Positions 56,509-64,000 of a stretch of 64,000 nt of DNA are shown piece by piece. The stretch spans positions 2,959,501 through 3,023,500 of the forward strand of contig NZ_CP086136.1 in NCBI RefSeq assembly GCF_017565645.3. The letters are read 5' to 3'. Below the pieces are notes generated by a model. That model had not been told where the DNA came from. It worked only from the letters and a program-made list of their open reading frames with translations, and ran no database searches. Made by a program: the position numbers and the translations under genes. This DNA comes from Bradyrhizobium barranii subsp. barranii (lineage in GTDB: Bacteria > Pseudomonadota > Alphaproteobacteria > Rhizobiales > Xanthobacteraceae). Each line of letters opens with the position of its first letter. Position 1 is the first letter of the stretch.

Positions 56509-57294
56509 TCACCATTTCGGCGCCCGCTTCTCCACGAACGCCCTCAAACCCTCCTGCGCTTCGTCCGACGTCGCGACATTGCAGAAATCGTCCACTGCAC
56601 TTGCGATGCTGCGCCGGTAATCGAGATCGATCTGGCGCATGAAGGCGGCGCGGCCCATCCGCAGCACGGCGGCCGACTTGCCGGCGAATTGCGCAGCGAG
56701 CTTCAGCACCTCGGCCTCGAGCCCGGCATCGTCGACGACGCGGTTCACCACGCCGAGTTCGCGCGCCTCCACGGCGGTGAAGACGCGGCCGGTGAACAGC
56801 AGCTCGAAAGCGCGATGACGTCCGACGATGCGCGGCAGATGCGCGTAGTGGATCGCGGGAATGACGCCGACGTCGATCTCAGGATAGCCGAACGTCGCGC
56901 TCTCGGCTGCCAGCACCACGTCGCAGGACACCGCCATGGTCATGCCGCCGCCGCGCGCTGCTCCTCCGACCGCGGCGATCGACGGCTTTCCGAGCCCATA
57001 CTGGGCGTCGTAAAGGTCGATATAGAGCGCCTGGAGGAATTCGCGGATCTCGGCGCCGGATTTGCCCAGCAGGATGTCGAGGTCGAGGCCGGCCGAAAAG
57101 CGCTTGGCGATCGCGCTCGCCAGCACGACAACGCGCGCTTCCGGATCGTTCGCCGCGCGACGCAGGGCCGCGACCACCGCACGGATGACCTCGAGGCTCA
57201 GTGCATTGACGGGCGGGCGGCGCAGCGTGATGCGGGCGATGTTGTCGACGCGTTCGTAAGCGACGGGATTGTCAGATGTCACCGGGTTCCCCAT
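56509..57294 (-). CDS. Enoyl-CoA hydratase/isomerase family protein
   Basis: Crotonase-fold enzyme of 261 residues. The oxyanion-hole segments are SAIAKRFSAGLDLDILL and AVGGAARGGGMTMAVSCDVVLAA. The acidic residue at the active site is in FGYPEIDVGVIPA. The C-terminal KRAPKW end is complete. ATG 57294 is used; GTG 57282 with GGGGAA before it is an alternative start. The gene is isolated; the acyl-CoA substrate is unknown. Confidence 0.9.
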   Translation of the reverse strand: MGNPVTSDNPVAYERVDNIARITLRRPPVNALSLEVIRAVVAALRRAANDPEARVVVLASAIAKRFSAGLDLDILLGKSGAEIREFLQALYIDLYDAQYGLGKPSIAAVGGAARGGGMTMAVSCDVVLAAESATFGYPEIDVGVIPAIHYAHLPRIVGRHRAFELLFTGRVFTAVEARELGVVNRVVDDAGLEAEVLKLAAQFAGKSAAVLRMGRAAFMRQIDLDYRRSIASAVDDFCNVATSDEAQEGLRAFVEKRAPKW

Positions 57295-57493
57295 GCTTTC
57301 GGGAAACGTGCGGCATCGATCGCGGTGGTGGCGCGGTTATTTCGCGGCGAGCGGCGGCAGCAGCGGCGGGATGCTGTCGTTCGGCGCTTCCGCCTTGTTC
57401 GGCGACAGCTTATGGTGCGGCTTGGGCCGTGCAAGACCTCCAGCGCGCATGCTAGGCTGCGTGCAGGAGATTGCTTGCCGGATGGAGGGACCA

Positions 57494-57877
57494 ATGACCG
57501 ACGAACACCCGATGATGGCCGGCTCCGCCACCGTCTTCGTCGTGTCCGGCATCACAGCTAGCCTCGCCTATTACCGCGATGTGCTCGGCTTCGAGGTCAC
57601 CTTCGAATACGGTCAGCCTCCGTCCTACGCCTGCCTCTGCCGCGACGAGGTCGGCCTGCATCTGCTTGCGGCGGCGGTAACGAAGCGGTTGCCCGGGCAC
57701 GGCGGCATCTGCATCTTCGTCAGGGACGTCGATCAGATCTACGCCGAACTATCGGGACGCGGTGCCAGGCTGCTCAACCGGCCGGAGGACCGCGACTATC
57801 GTATGCGCGATTTCGACGTCGTCGATGCCGACGGCAATCAGCTCACGTTCGGTATGGGAGCGGACGACGCGGCCTGA
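57494..57877 (+). CDS. VOC-family (glyoxalase/bleomycin-resistance-like) protein
   Basis: Single-domain-pair vicinal-oxygen-chelate protein of 127 residues. Paired beta-alpha-beta modules are evident: FVVSGITASLAYYRDVLGFEV, then VGLHLLAAAV, and CIFVRDVDQIYAELSGRGAR with MRDFDVVDADGNQLTFG. The usual metal ligands (His, Glu) are only partly visible, so it may act in resistance or as a dioxygenase-like enzyme. GGAGGGA immediately precedes ATG 57494. Confidence 0.85.
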   Translation: MTDEHPMMAGSATVFVVSGITASLAYYRDVLGFEVTFEYGQPPSYACLCRDEVGLHLLAAAVTKRLPGHGGICIFVRDVDQIYAELSGRGARLLNRPEDRDYRMRDFDVVDADGNQLTFGMGADDAA

Positions 57878-57907
57878 CATCGCCGGCCGCGCGCGTCCGC
57901 CGTTGGA

Positions 57908-58966
57908 TCAGATCCGGGCCTCCAGGATCAGGTTGAAGGGTGTTTCGGCGGCGCGGCGGAAGCGCGACAGGCCGCCTTCGCTGGCGACCTTGCGCAGCCT
58001 TGCCTCGCCGGCTTGAGCGCCGAGCGCGAGGCCGACCTCCTGATCGAGCGAGGCCGGCGTGCAGATCATGGTCGATGCCGCGTAATAGACCCGCCCGACA
58101 GGATTGAGATTGTCTTCGAGGCGGTCGCCTGCGAACGGCTCGACCAGCATGCAGGTGCCGTCCTTGGCCATGGTCTCGCGCACGTGGCTGATGGCGCCGA
58201 CGGGATCGCCCATGTCGTGCAGGCAATCGAAGAAGCAGACGAGATCGTAGCCCTCGGCCGGATAGGTCTTCGCCGAGTGAACCGCGAAGCTGACACGATC
58301 GCCCAGCTTTGCCTCAGTGGCCGCCTTTCGTGCGGCCGCGATCGAGCCCTCGTGATAGTCGAAGCCGTAGAAGCGGGAGTTCGGGAAGGCCTCCGCCATC
58401 AGCCGGGTCGAGACGCCGTGCCCGCAGCCGACGTCGGCGACCTTGGCGCCGCGCTTCAGCTTGTCCACGACGCCTTCGAGCGCGGGCAGCCACTCCTGCA
58501 CCAGATGATGCATGTAGCCGGTGCGGAAGAACCGGGCGGTGCCGCAGAACAGGCACTCGCTGCGACGATTCCAGCCGACGCCCTTGCCGGTCTTGAATGC
58601 GTCCGTAATTTTCGGCTCGTCGAGGAACGCCGCGGCAATGACATTGCCGACCGCGCCGAGGAAGACCGGGCTGTCATCATCGGCAAGCGCCATCGCCTGC
58701 TCCGGCAGCATCGAGAACTTGCCGGAAGTGGAATCGTATTCGACGTAACCAGAAGCCGCCTGGCTCGCCAGCCACTCGCGGACGTAGCGTTCGTTCGTTC
58801 CGGTGGCGCTTGCGAGTTCGGCAGAGTTCACGGGTCCCTTGGCGGCGAGGGCGCGGTAGAGGCCGAGCTTGTCGCCCAGCAGGACCAGCGATGCGTTCAT
58901 CGCGGCACCGACCTCGGTGATCATCTTGCCCATAAAGGCATTCAACCTGTCGGAATCGACCTCCAT
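57908..58966 (-). CDS. Winged-helix SAM-dependent methyltransferase (352 aa)
   Basis: Two-domain enzyme. The N-terminal winged helix (LAAKGPVNSAELASATGTNE, RYVREWLASQAASGYVEYD) resembles O-methyltransferase dimerisation domains. The C-terminal Rossmann domain has VADVGCGHGVSTRLMAEAFP (about 178-197), FYGFDYHEGSIAAARKA and VCFFDCLHDMGDPVG. This is the Rv2258c-like group. ATG 58966 has GGAGG 5 bases upstream; ATG 58978 would add four residues. The substrate is unknown. Confidence 0.88.
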   Translation of the reverse strand: MEVDSDRLNAFMGKMITEVGAAMNASLVLLGDKLGLYRALAAKGPVNSAELASATGTNERYVREWLASQAASGYVEYDSTSGKFSMLPEQAMALADDDSPVFLGAVGNVIAAAFLDEPKITDAFKTGKGVGWNRRSECLFCGTARFFRTGYMHHLVQEWLPALEGVVDKLKRGAKVADVGCGHGVSTRLMAEAFPNSRFYGFDYHEGSIAAARKAATEAKLGDRVSFAVHSAKTYPAEGYDLVCFFDCLHDMGDPVGAISHVRETMAKDGTCMLVEPFAGDRLEDNLNPVGRVYYAASTMICTPASLDQEVGLALGAQAGEARLRKVASEGGLSRFRRAAETPFNLILEARI

Positions 58967-59220
58967 GACAGCCTCCATGTTGTGTCTGGCATTTTCAAAG
59001 GTCTGCGCAATTGCGTCTTGCCGGACTGCCCCGGCCGATCAGGATCGAAGCGACGGCTCGCATTCGCGCGTCCTCTATGTGGGTCAATCCGTCGCGCAGG
59101 AGGTTCAACACGTCAGGATAACGTAATTTTGGAACTCGATGGCGCGACTACCGGCATCGCGTCACTGGTATTCGCGTGGTCCCCGGCATATAATTTCCGC
59201 TCTTTTTGACGGTTACCTGA

Positions 59221-59823
59221 ATGTCCAGCCTTGCACGTTCCTGCGGTCTCGCAACTCTCTTCGTGGTGCTCTGCCTCGGCGGAGCGCCGGCTCATGCGCA
59301 AGTCGCGCCCTTGCAATATTGGATCCCGGGCGGGCCTTTCGGCTTTGGCGGCAGCGCCGGCCAGGGCTCCGATGGCTACGGCAATTTTCCGAGCTTCAAG
59401 GGTGGCGATGCCAACGCAGGCTATGATTTTCGTCCCGGTTTCTTCGTCGGAAGCGAACGCGGCAAGCTAGGCCTGGGCGGCCTCAGCCAGCCTGCGCCGG
59501 CCGGCAATTTCAGCGCGCTCTCCTACGATGGCACGCAGTTCGGTTACAACTACAAGACCGCAGGCGGCATGCCCGTCACGTTCTTTGCCGGGTTCGACAC
59601 GCTGAAATACAATGGCGGCATCGGCAGCTCGCTCGCCCCGCTCACCTCCAGCGCCTCGCCCGGCTACGGCGCGTTCGCGGGTGTCGAGTTCAAGCCGACC
59701 TCCAACCTCAGCCTGTCGTTCGGCGCCGGTTTCACCCAGCAGCAATCGGGACGCATGGACAGCGACATCAATTCGTCGATGCTGCCCGGCGAGTCGCCGG
59801 CGTTGGGTGGCTTGCGTCGTTGA
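59221..59823 (+). CDS. Exported protein, possible outer-membrane beta-barrel (200 aa)
   Basis: Signal peptide SLARSCGLATLFVVLCLGGA with cleavage after AHA-Q. The mature chain is Gly/Phe/Tyr/Ser-rich with alternating patterns (FGYNYKTAGGMPVTFFAGFD, YGAFAGVEFKPTSNLSLSFGAGF) typical of small outer-membrane barrels. It ends GLRR without the usual terminal Phe. No family is recognised. It is isolated between two minus-strand genes. Confidence 0.72.
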   Translation: MSSLARSCGLATLFVVLCLGGAPAHAQVAPLQYWIPGGPFGFGGSAGQGSDGYGNFPSFKGGDANAGYDFRPGFFVGSERGKLGLGGLSQPAPAGNFSALSYDGTQFGYNYKTAGGMPVTFFAGFDTLKYNGGIGSSLAPLTSSASPGYGAFAGVEFKPTSNLSLSFGAGFTQQQSGRMDSDINSSMLPGESPALGGLRR

Positions 59824-59871
59824 GCGGTCACGCGTCCGTTTCGCCGCCCGCTTGAGCGCGGCAGCGTCGGC

Positions 59872-60783
59872 CTACGACAAGCCCGCCACCAGCGGGCGTT
59901 GCAGGTGCTTCGCCATCAGCTCCGCCGCTTCGGCGTAGCGCCGCGTTTCCAGAACCTCGAGCAGGCGCAAATGCTCGCGCACGTGCCGCCGCATACCGTC
60001 GCGGTCGGCGAAGCTGCGATAGGCGAACAGGCGTCTGATCGAATTCACGCGCCGGAGCGATTCAAGAAAGAAGGGATTGCCGGCGCCGCGAATGATCTCC
60101 TCATGGAATTCGCAACCGGAAAGAAAGACCTCGCCGATCGTCATCTTCTCGAGCTCGCCCTCGAATACGCGCAGCTGGCGCTCGCGTAGGCGTGCAATCA
60201 CCTCCTGCGGCAGCGCAAAGCCGGGCTGCGCGATTGCCGCAGGTTCGATCACCGCGCGAAACGCCATGGCCTTGGCGTGAGCTTCGGGGTTCGAGACAGT
60301 CTCCGCGAAGCGCCAGCCATAACCCGGCAGGCGCGCAATCCAGCCCTCGGCAGCGATCCGGTCAAGCAGCCGCTGCAGCTCGGCCCGGCTGAGGCCATAG
60401 CGGCGCATCAGCTCCGCCTCGGTGACGTCAGCCGGCAGCCGGCTTGCGAGCACGTCGCCTGCGATGGACGTATAAACCTGCTCGCTGCGCCTGACCGCCG
60501 CGAGGGCCGGCTGGGCTGCGCCGCTGGTCGGATGCTTGGCCAGCACGAACCCGCGATGCGGCTCGCCGCGTGCGAGCCCTGCCGCTTCCAGAGCCTTGAG
60601 GCCGAGCCGGATCGGCGCGCGGGAAAGATCGAGCGCGTCGGCAAGCCGTTGTTCGATCAAGCGATCGCCAGCCTTCATGCCTTCGCGTCGGGCGAGCGCC
60701 ATGATCAGCCCGGCGAGGTGCTCGGCGCGCTCGGAACCGCCTTTGCTTGAAGCGGGCGGTCGGGAATTGTCGGAGCCGGTCAT
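59872..60783 (-). CDS. GntR-family (FadR/FCD) regulator with two winged helices
   Basis: Transcriptional regulator of 303 residues. Unusually, two winged-helix segments occur in tandem: about 18-85 (EQRLADALDLSRAPIRLGLK, LEAAGLARGEPHRGFVLA) and about 97-162 (EAELMRRYGLSRAELQRLLD, AAEGWIARLPGYGWRF). The FCD effector domain (165-300) has metal-type His in CEFHEEIIR and RHVREHLRLLE. It is divergent from the HMG-CoA-lyase-like gene, which it probably represses until the substrate appears. Confidence 0.88.
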   Translation of the reverse strand: MTGSDNSRPPASSKGGSERAEHLAGLIMALARREGMKAGDRLIEQRLADALDLSRAPIRLGLKALEAAGLARGEPHRGFVLAKHPTSGAAQPALAAVRRSEQVYTSIAGDVLASRLPADVTEAELMRRYGLSRAELQRLLDRIAAEGWIARLPGYGWRFAETVSNPEAHAKAMAFRAVIEPAAIAQPGFALPQEVIARLRERQLRVFEGELEKMTIGEVFLSGCEFHEEIIRGAGNPFFLESLRRVNSIRRLFAYRSFADRDGMRRHVREHLRLLEVLETRRYAEAAELMAKHLQRPLVAGLS

Positions 60784-60824
60784 TGCAGTGCACGCAGATT
60801 TTGAGCTTGACAGACTGTCCCACG

Positions 60825-60854
60825 GATTGTTCTTTTACGCAATAATATACAATC
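60825..60854. promoter_or_regulatory. Candidate operator in the GntR/HMGL intergenic region
   Basis: GATTGT (60825-60830) and ACAATC (60849-60854) form an inverted repeat with an 18-base AT-rich spacer. A -35-like TTGACA lies at 60807-60812. The location just before the lyase start suits repression by the divergent regulator. Confidence 0.4.
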
Positions 60855-60871
60855 GAACCAGGGAGAGCCTG

Positions 60872-61807
60872 ATGGCGCATGCGCCGGATGTCCTGATTTG
60901 CGAGGTCGGCCCCCGCGATGGGCTGCAAAACCTGGACGTGTTCGTTCCCACCGAAGCCAAATGCGCGCTGATCGATACGATCGCCGCCGCCGGCATGCGC
61001 GAGATCGACGCGGGATCCTTCGTGCCGCCGAAGGTCGTGCCGCAATTCGCCGATGTCGATGCGGTGATGGCGCACGCACTTGCGCACAAGACCGCGACCA
61101 TCGGTGCACTTGTGCCGAACGTGAAGGGCGCCGAGCGCGCCATCGCCACCGGTGTCGACGCCGTCTACTTCGTCATCTCCGCCAGCGAGACGCACAACCG
61201 CGCCAATGTGCGCCGCTCGATCGAAGAGCAGCTCGACGGGTTTCGCGCGGTCCGCGCCGCGATCGACGCCAGTCCGGCGGACCGGCGGCCGCACCTGATG
61301 GGCGCGATCGCCACCTCCTTCGGCTGCTCGCTGGAAGGCGAGGTGAGCGAAGCGGCGGTGTGCCGGGTCGCGCGCGCCTTTGCCGAGGCCGGTGCCGACG
61401 AGATCGGGCTGGCCGACACCGTCGGCTATGCCACCCCGAAACTGATCAGGCAGATCGTCGAAGCCGTCAGGCGCGAAGTCGGATCGCAGATGACGCTGCG
61501 GCTGCATCTGCACGACACGCTCGGTGCCGGCCTCGCCAATGCCGTCGCCGGCCTCGACGCCGGGATCCGGCGTTTCGACGCCGCGGTATCAGGACTTGGC
61601 GGCTGTCCTTTCGCGCCTGGTGCCCGCGGCAACATCGTCACTGAGGATCTCGTGTTCATGCTGGAACGCATGGGACTTTCCACCGGCATCGACCTCGATC
61701 GCCTGATGCAGACGCGCGAAATTCTGGTCCGCCATATCCCGGCAAAACATCTGACCGGACACCTGCACGAGGCCGGAATTCCCAAGGTGCTGCGGAGGGC
61801 GGCATGA
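60872..61807 (+). CDS. Hydroxymethylglutaryl-CoA lyase-family enzyme
   Basis: HMGL-like TIM-barrel lyase of 311 residues, cleaving HMG-CoA to acetyl-CoA and acetoacetate or a related retro-Claisen substrate. Active-site features are EVGPRDGLQN (Arg-Asp), HLHDT (metal His pair) and the signature GLGGCPFAPGARGN with the catalytic Cys. ATG 60872 with GGGAGA upstream is used; the frame is open earlier but lies in the regulator gene. The stop overlaps the CoA-transferase start by four bases (ATGA), so the two are coupled. Confidence 0.92.
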   Translation: MAHAPDVLICEVGPRDGLQNLDVFVPTEAKCALIDTIAAAGMREIDAGSFVPPKVVPQFADVDAVMAHALAHKTATIGALVPNVKGAERAIATGVDAVYFVISASETHNRANVRRSIEEQLDGFRAVRAAIDASPADRRPHLMGAIATSFGCSLEGEVSEAAVCRVARAFAEAGADEIGLADTVGYATPKLIRQIVEAVRREVGSQMTLRLHLHDTLGAGLANAVAGLDAGIRRFDAAVSGLGGCPFAPGARGNIVTEDLVFMLERMGLSTGIDLDRLMQTREILVRHIPAKHLTGHLHEAGIPKVLRRAA

Positions 61808-63024
61808 CGGCGGCTGCATCCGAGGCGGCAACGGAGCCGCGTCCGCTGGCCGGCCTTCGTGTCATCGAGTTCAGCCAGATGGTGATGGGGCCGAGCTGCG
61901 GCTTGATCCTCGCCGATCTCGGCGCCGACGTGATCAAGGTCGAGCCGCCCAAGGGCGACCGCACCCGCTATTTCAAGGGGCCCGCTGCCGGCTTCTTCGC
62001 CACCTACAGCCGCAACAAGCGCAGCATCGCGCTGGATACGTCGACCGCGGAAGGCCAGACCATCGCGCGGCGGCTGATCGAGAGCAGCGACGTCCTGATC
62101 GAGAATTTCCGACCCGGCCTGCTGAAGCGGATCGGTCTCGACTACGAGTCGGTCGCCGCTTTTGCGCCACGCCTGATCTACTGCTCGCTCAAGGGCTATT
62201 TGCCCGGCCCATACGAGAACCGCCTCGCGCTGGACGAGGTCGTGCAGATGATGGGCGGCCTTGCCTACATGACGGGCCTGCCGGACCGGCCGATGCGCGC
62301 CGGCGCCTCGGTCAACGACATCATGGGCGGCATGTTCGGCGTGATCGCGATCCAGGCCGCGCTGGCCGAGCGGCAGCGTACCGGCCGCGGTCGCTACATC
62401 CAGAGCGCGCTCTACGAGAACAACGTGTTCCTGATGGCGCAGGCCATGATGTGCGAGGTGGTCAGCGGCCAGCCCTCGATCCCCTATTCGATCAAGGACA
62501 GCCCCTGGCCGGTCTACGATCTCTTCGACACCAGGGACGGCTCGAAGCTGTTCGTCACCATCGTCGGTGAAGAGCAATGGGAGGCGTTCTGCCGCGCCTT
62601 CGATCGCGAATCCTGGCTTGCCGATCCGCGCTTTGCGACGAGCAACGACCGCGTCGATCATCGCGGCTGGCTGATCCCGGAGATCGCGAAGATCTTCAAG
62701 CAATGGGACAAGGCCGATCTCGCGGCACGCCTCGAGCAGCTCGATCTGCCCTACGCGCCGGTCAACAAGCCCGGCGATCTCTTCGACGACCCGCATCTGA
62801 ACCAGTCGGGCGGGCTGACCAACATTCACCTGCCTGACGGCGGCGAGGCAAAAACGCCGCTGTTGCCGATCTCCATGGACGGCCGCCGGCTGCCCAACCG
62901 CTACGATCCGCCGCAGATCGGCGAGCAGACGCGCGAGATCCTGAGCGAGATCGGCATTTCGTCGAGTGAAATCGAGACGCTGCAAAAGGCAGGAACCATC
63001 CGGATTGCGCCTGGGCCGTCCTGA
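61804..63024 (+). CDS. Class III (CaiB/BaiF) CoA-transferase
   Basis: Family III CoA-transferase of 406 residues that moves CoA between acids, probably to activate the substrate of the lyase encoded before it. RPLAGLRVIEFSQMVMGPSC opens the domain; GADVIKVEPPKGDRTR and SRNKRSIALD follow. The catalytic Asp is in SVNDIMGGMFGVIA. Translational coupling to the lyase gene by ATGA and location before a transporter gene suggest one catabolic operon. A succinyl-CoA:dicarboxylate transferase role is inferred. Confidence 0.92.
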   Translation: MTAAASEAATEPRPLAGLRVIEFSQMVMGPSCGLILADLGADVIKVEPPKGDRTRYFKGPAAGFFATYSRNKRSIALDTSTAEGQTIARRLIESSDVLIENFRPGLLKRIGLDYESVAAFAPRLIYCSLKGYLPGPYENRLALDEVVQMMGGLAYMTGLPDRPMRAGASVNDIMGGMFGVIAIQAALAERQRTGRGRYIQSALYENNVFLMAQAMMCEVVSGQPSIPYSIKDSPWPVYDLFDTRDGSKLFVTIVGEEQWEAFCRAFDRESWLADPRFATSNDRVDHRGWLIPEIAKIFKQWDKADLAARLEQLDLPYAPVNKPGDLFDDPHLNQSGGLTNIHLPDGGEAKTPLLPISMDGRRLPNRYDPPQIGEQTREILSEIGISSSEIETLQKAGTIRIAPGPS

Positions 63025-63061
63025 CGAACGGATCGATCAAACAAGAATCAAGGAGGAGCAC

Positions 63062-64000
63062 ATGAACATCACCAGACGCCAGGCGCTGATCGCAGGCTCC
63101 ACATTGGCCGGCGCATCGATGCTGCCCGGGCAGCTCCACGCCGAGACCAAGCAGGTATCGCTCGCCTTCGGGCCGGTGTCGCCGGTCTACGCCATCGGCA
63201 TGATTGCCGAGCTGAAGGGTTACTTCAGGGAGGAAGGTCTCGACTCCAAGCTCGTCACCGGAAACGCCGGCACGTTCGGCCGTCAGACGCTGGCGGCGGG
63301 ACAAGCCCTGTTCGCGCATGGCGATGCCAGCCATCCGCTCCAGCTCAGTGCGCGCGGCAAACCCTGCAAGATCCTGCTCGCGACCGAGATGGTGTGCTCC
63401 TACGCCAACATCGTGGTCCGGCAGGACCTTTACGACGGCGGTATCAATTCGGTCGAGAAGCTCGCCGAGCATAAACGGCCTGACGGCGCCAAGCCGATCG
63501 TCGCGGCCACCGCGATCGGGTCGGGCACCTGGGTGTTCGGCACCTATGTGTTCGAAACGCGCGGGCTCGGCGACAGGGTGAACTGGGTCGCCGGCGGCGG
63601 ACCCAATACGATGTTCCCGTCGCTGCAGACCAAGCAGTTCGACGCCATCATGGCGCCGCCAAGCTGGATCGTCGAGGTCGAGAAGAAGGGCTTTGGCAGG
63701 ACGATCTACGACACCTCCAAGCCCGGCGTATTCGAGAAGGATTTCGGCGGCACGCTGCCCGTGCTGGTGATCTACACGCTCCAGGACACGATCGAGCAGG
63801 ACAAGGCGATGGTGCAGGCCTATGTGAACGCGATCCACCGCGCGATGGCTTTCGTGAGGGCGACGCCGCTCGCAGACGTGCAGGCACTGGTCACGCCGAA
63901 ATATTTCTCGGGCATCGACCCCGATGCGGTCAGCGCCGAGCTCGGCTTCGACAAGTCGACCTGGGCCTATGACGGCGTCATCGACAAGTCCTCGTTCGAA
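63062..64000 (+). CDS. Tat-exported ABC transporter substrate-binding protein (NMT1/TauA-like), 3' end outside window
   Basis: Periplasmic binding protein, 313 residues visible and still open at the window end. A twin-arginine-type signal opens it (TRRQALIAGSTLAGASMLPG). The domain resembles the SsuA/TauA/NMT1 fold: VSPVYAIGMIAELKGYFREE, then TLAAGQALFAHGDASHPLQ. AAGGAGGAG precedes ATG 63062. Permease and ATPase genes should follow. As third gene of the likely operon it probably brings in the substrate for the CoA-transferase and lyase. Confidence 0.9.
   Translation, partial: MNITRRQALIAGSTLAGASMLPGQLHAETKQVSLAFGPVSPVYAIGMIAELKGYFREEGLDSKLVTGNAGTFGRQTLAAGQALFAHGDASHPLQLSARGKPCKILLATEMVCSYANIVVRQDLYDGGINSVEKLAEHKRPDGAKPIVAATAIGSGTWVFGTYVFETRGLGDRVNWVAGGGPNTMFPSLQTKQFDAIMAPPSWIVEVEKKGFGRTIYDTSKPGVFEKDFGGTLPVLVIYTLQDTIEQDKAMVQAYVNAIHRAMAFVRATPLADVQALVTPKYFSGIDPDAVSAELGFDKSTWAYDGVIDKSSFE

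Overview
The window is high-GC chromosomal DNA of a Bradyrhizobium-like alphaproteobacterium (Nitrobacteraceae). The evidence is a red-type Rubisco operon with cbbX, FixK2-, LexA- and EcfG-type control sites of alphaproteobacterial form, glutaryl-CoA dehydrogenase and many CoA-linked catabolic genes, typical Bradyrhizobium intergenic palindromes, and an IS1380-family element. The gene order ribB, gcdH, fabI, aroC resembles the Bradyrhizobium japonicum group from memory; this was not checked against a database.

Layout. 1-2.2 kb: end of the Calvin-cycle operon (cbbS partial, cbbX, rpe). 2.5-5.4 kb: a small protein, a universal stress protein behind a FixK2-type box, and a periplasmic HtrA/Deg protease with a strong terminator. 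5.6-8.2 kb and 16.4-19.3 kb: two clusters of very small stress-type proteins. They flank a large sensory locus (8.3-16.1 kb, minus strand) made of an array of at least 11 HAMP-like repeats, a GAF/histidine kinase/triple-receiver part, and a receiver-PAS-HWE kinase. The HAMP array and the kinase part are separated by an apparent 4-bp (CCGG) duplication. Seven GGAAC-N16-(C/G)GTT-type promoters, most of them in these clusters, sit 25-39 nt before start codons and suggest that many of the small genes belong to the EcfG general stress regulon.

19.3-28.3 kb: HxlR regulator divergent from an atypical SDR, nitronate monooxygenase, a secreted protein with an SD-sequestering leader, a frameshifted phoD, aldo/keto reductase, small secreted proteins, an aminotransferase and a DUF3124 protein. 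28.3-29.9 kb: complete IS1380-family element lying between the DUF3124 gene and a KefB-type antiporter. 31.9-44.2 kb: riboflavin (ribB), glutaryl-CoA dehydrogenase, MBL hydrolase, DUF1499 protein, acyl-CoA ligase, extensin-like and L,D-transpeptidase envelope genes, CorA, methyltransferase, SDR, pdxH. 44.2-51.6 kb: lipoprotein, DnaJ-like protein, ECF sigma/anti-sigma pair, fabI, phosphatase, aroC, class III cyclase.

51.6-54.6 kb (minus strand): a fluoride riboswitch plus terminator controls an MFS transporter, two crcB channel genes and a DUF190 gene, with clpS beyond. 54.8-59.8 kb: DUF1194 protein, repeat protein, enoyl-CoA hydratase, VOC protein, methyltransferase, secreted protein. 59.9-64 kb: a double-winged-helix GntR regulator divergent from an HMG-CoA-lyase-like enzyme, a class III CoA-transferase and a Tat-exported ABC binding protein (cut by the window end), which together look like an uptake and degradation module for a branched dicarboxylate.
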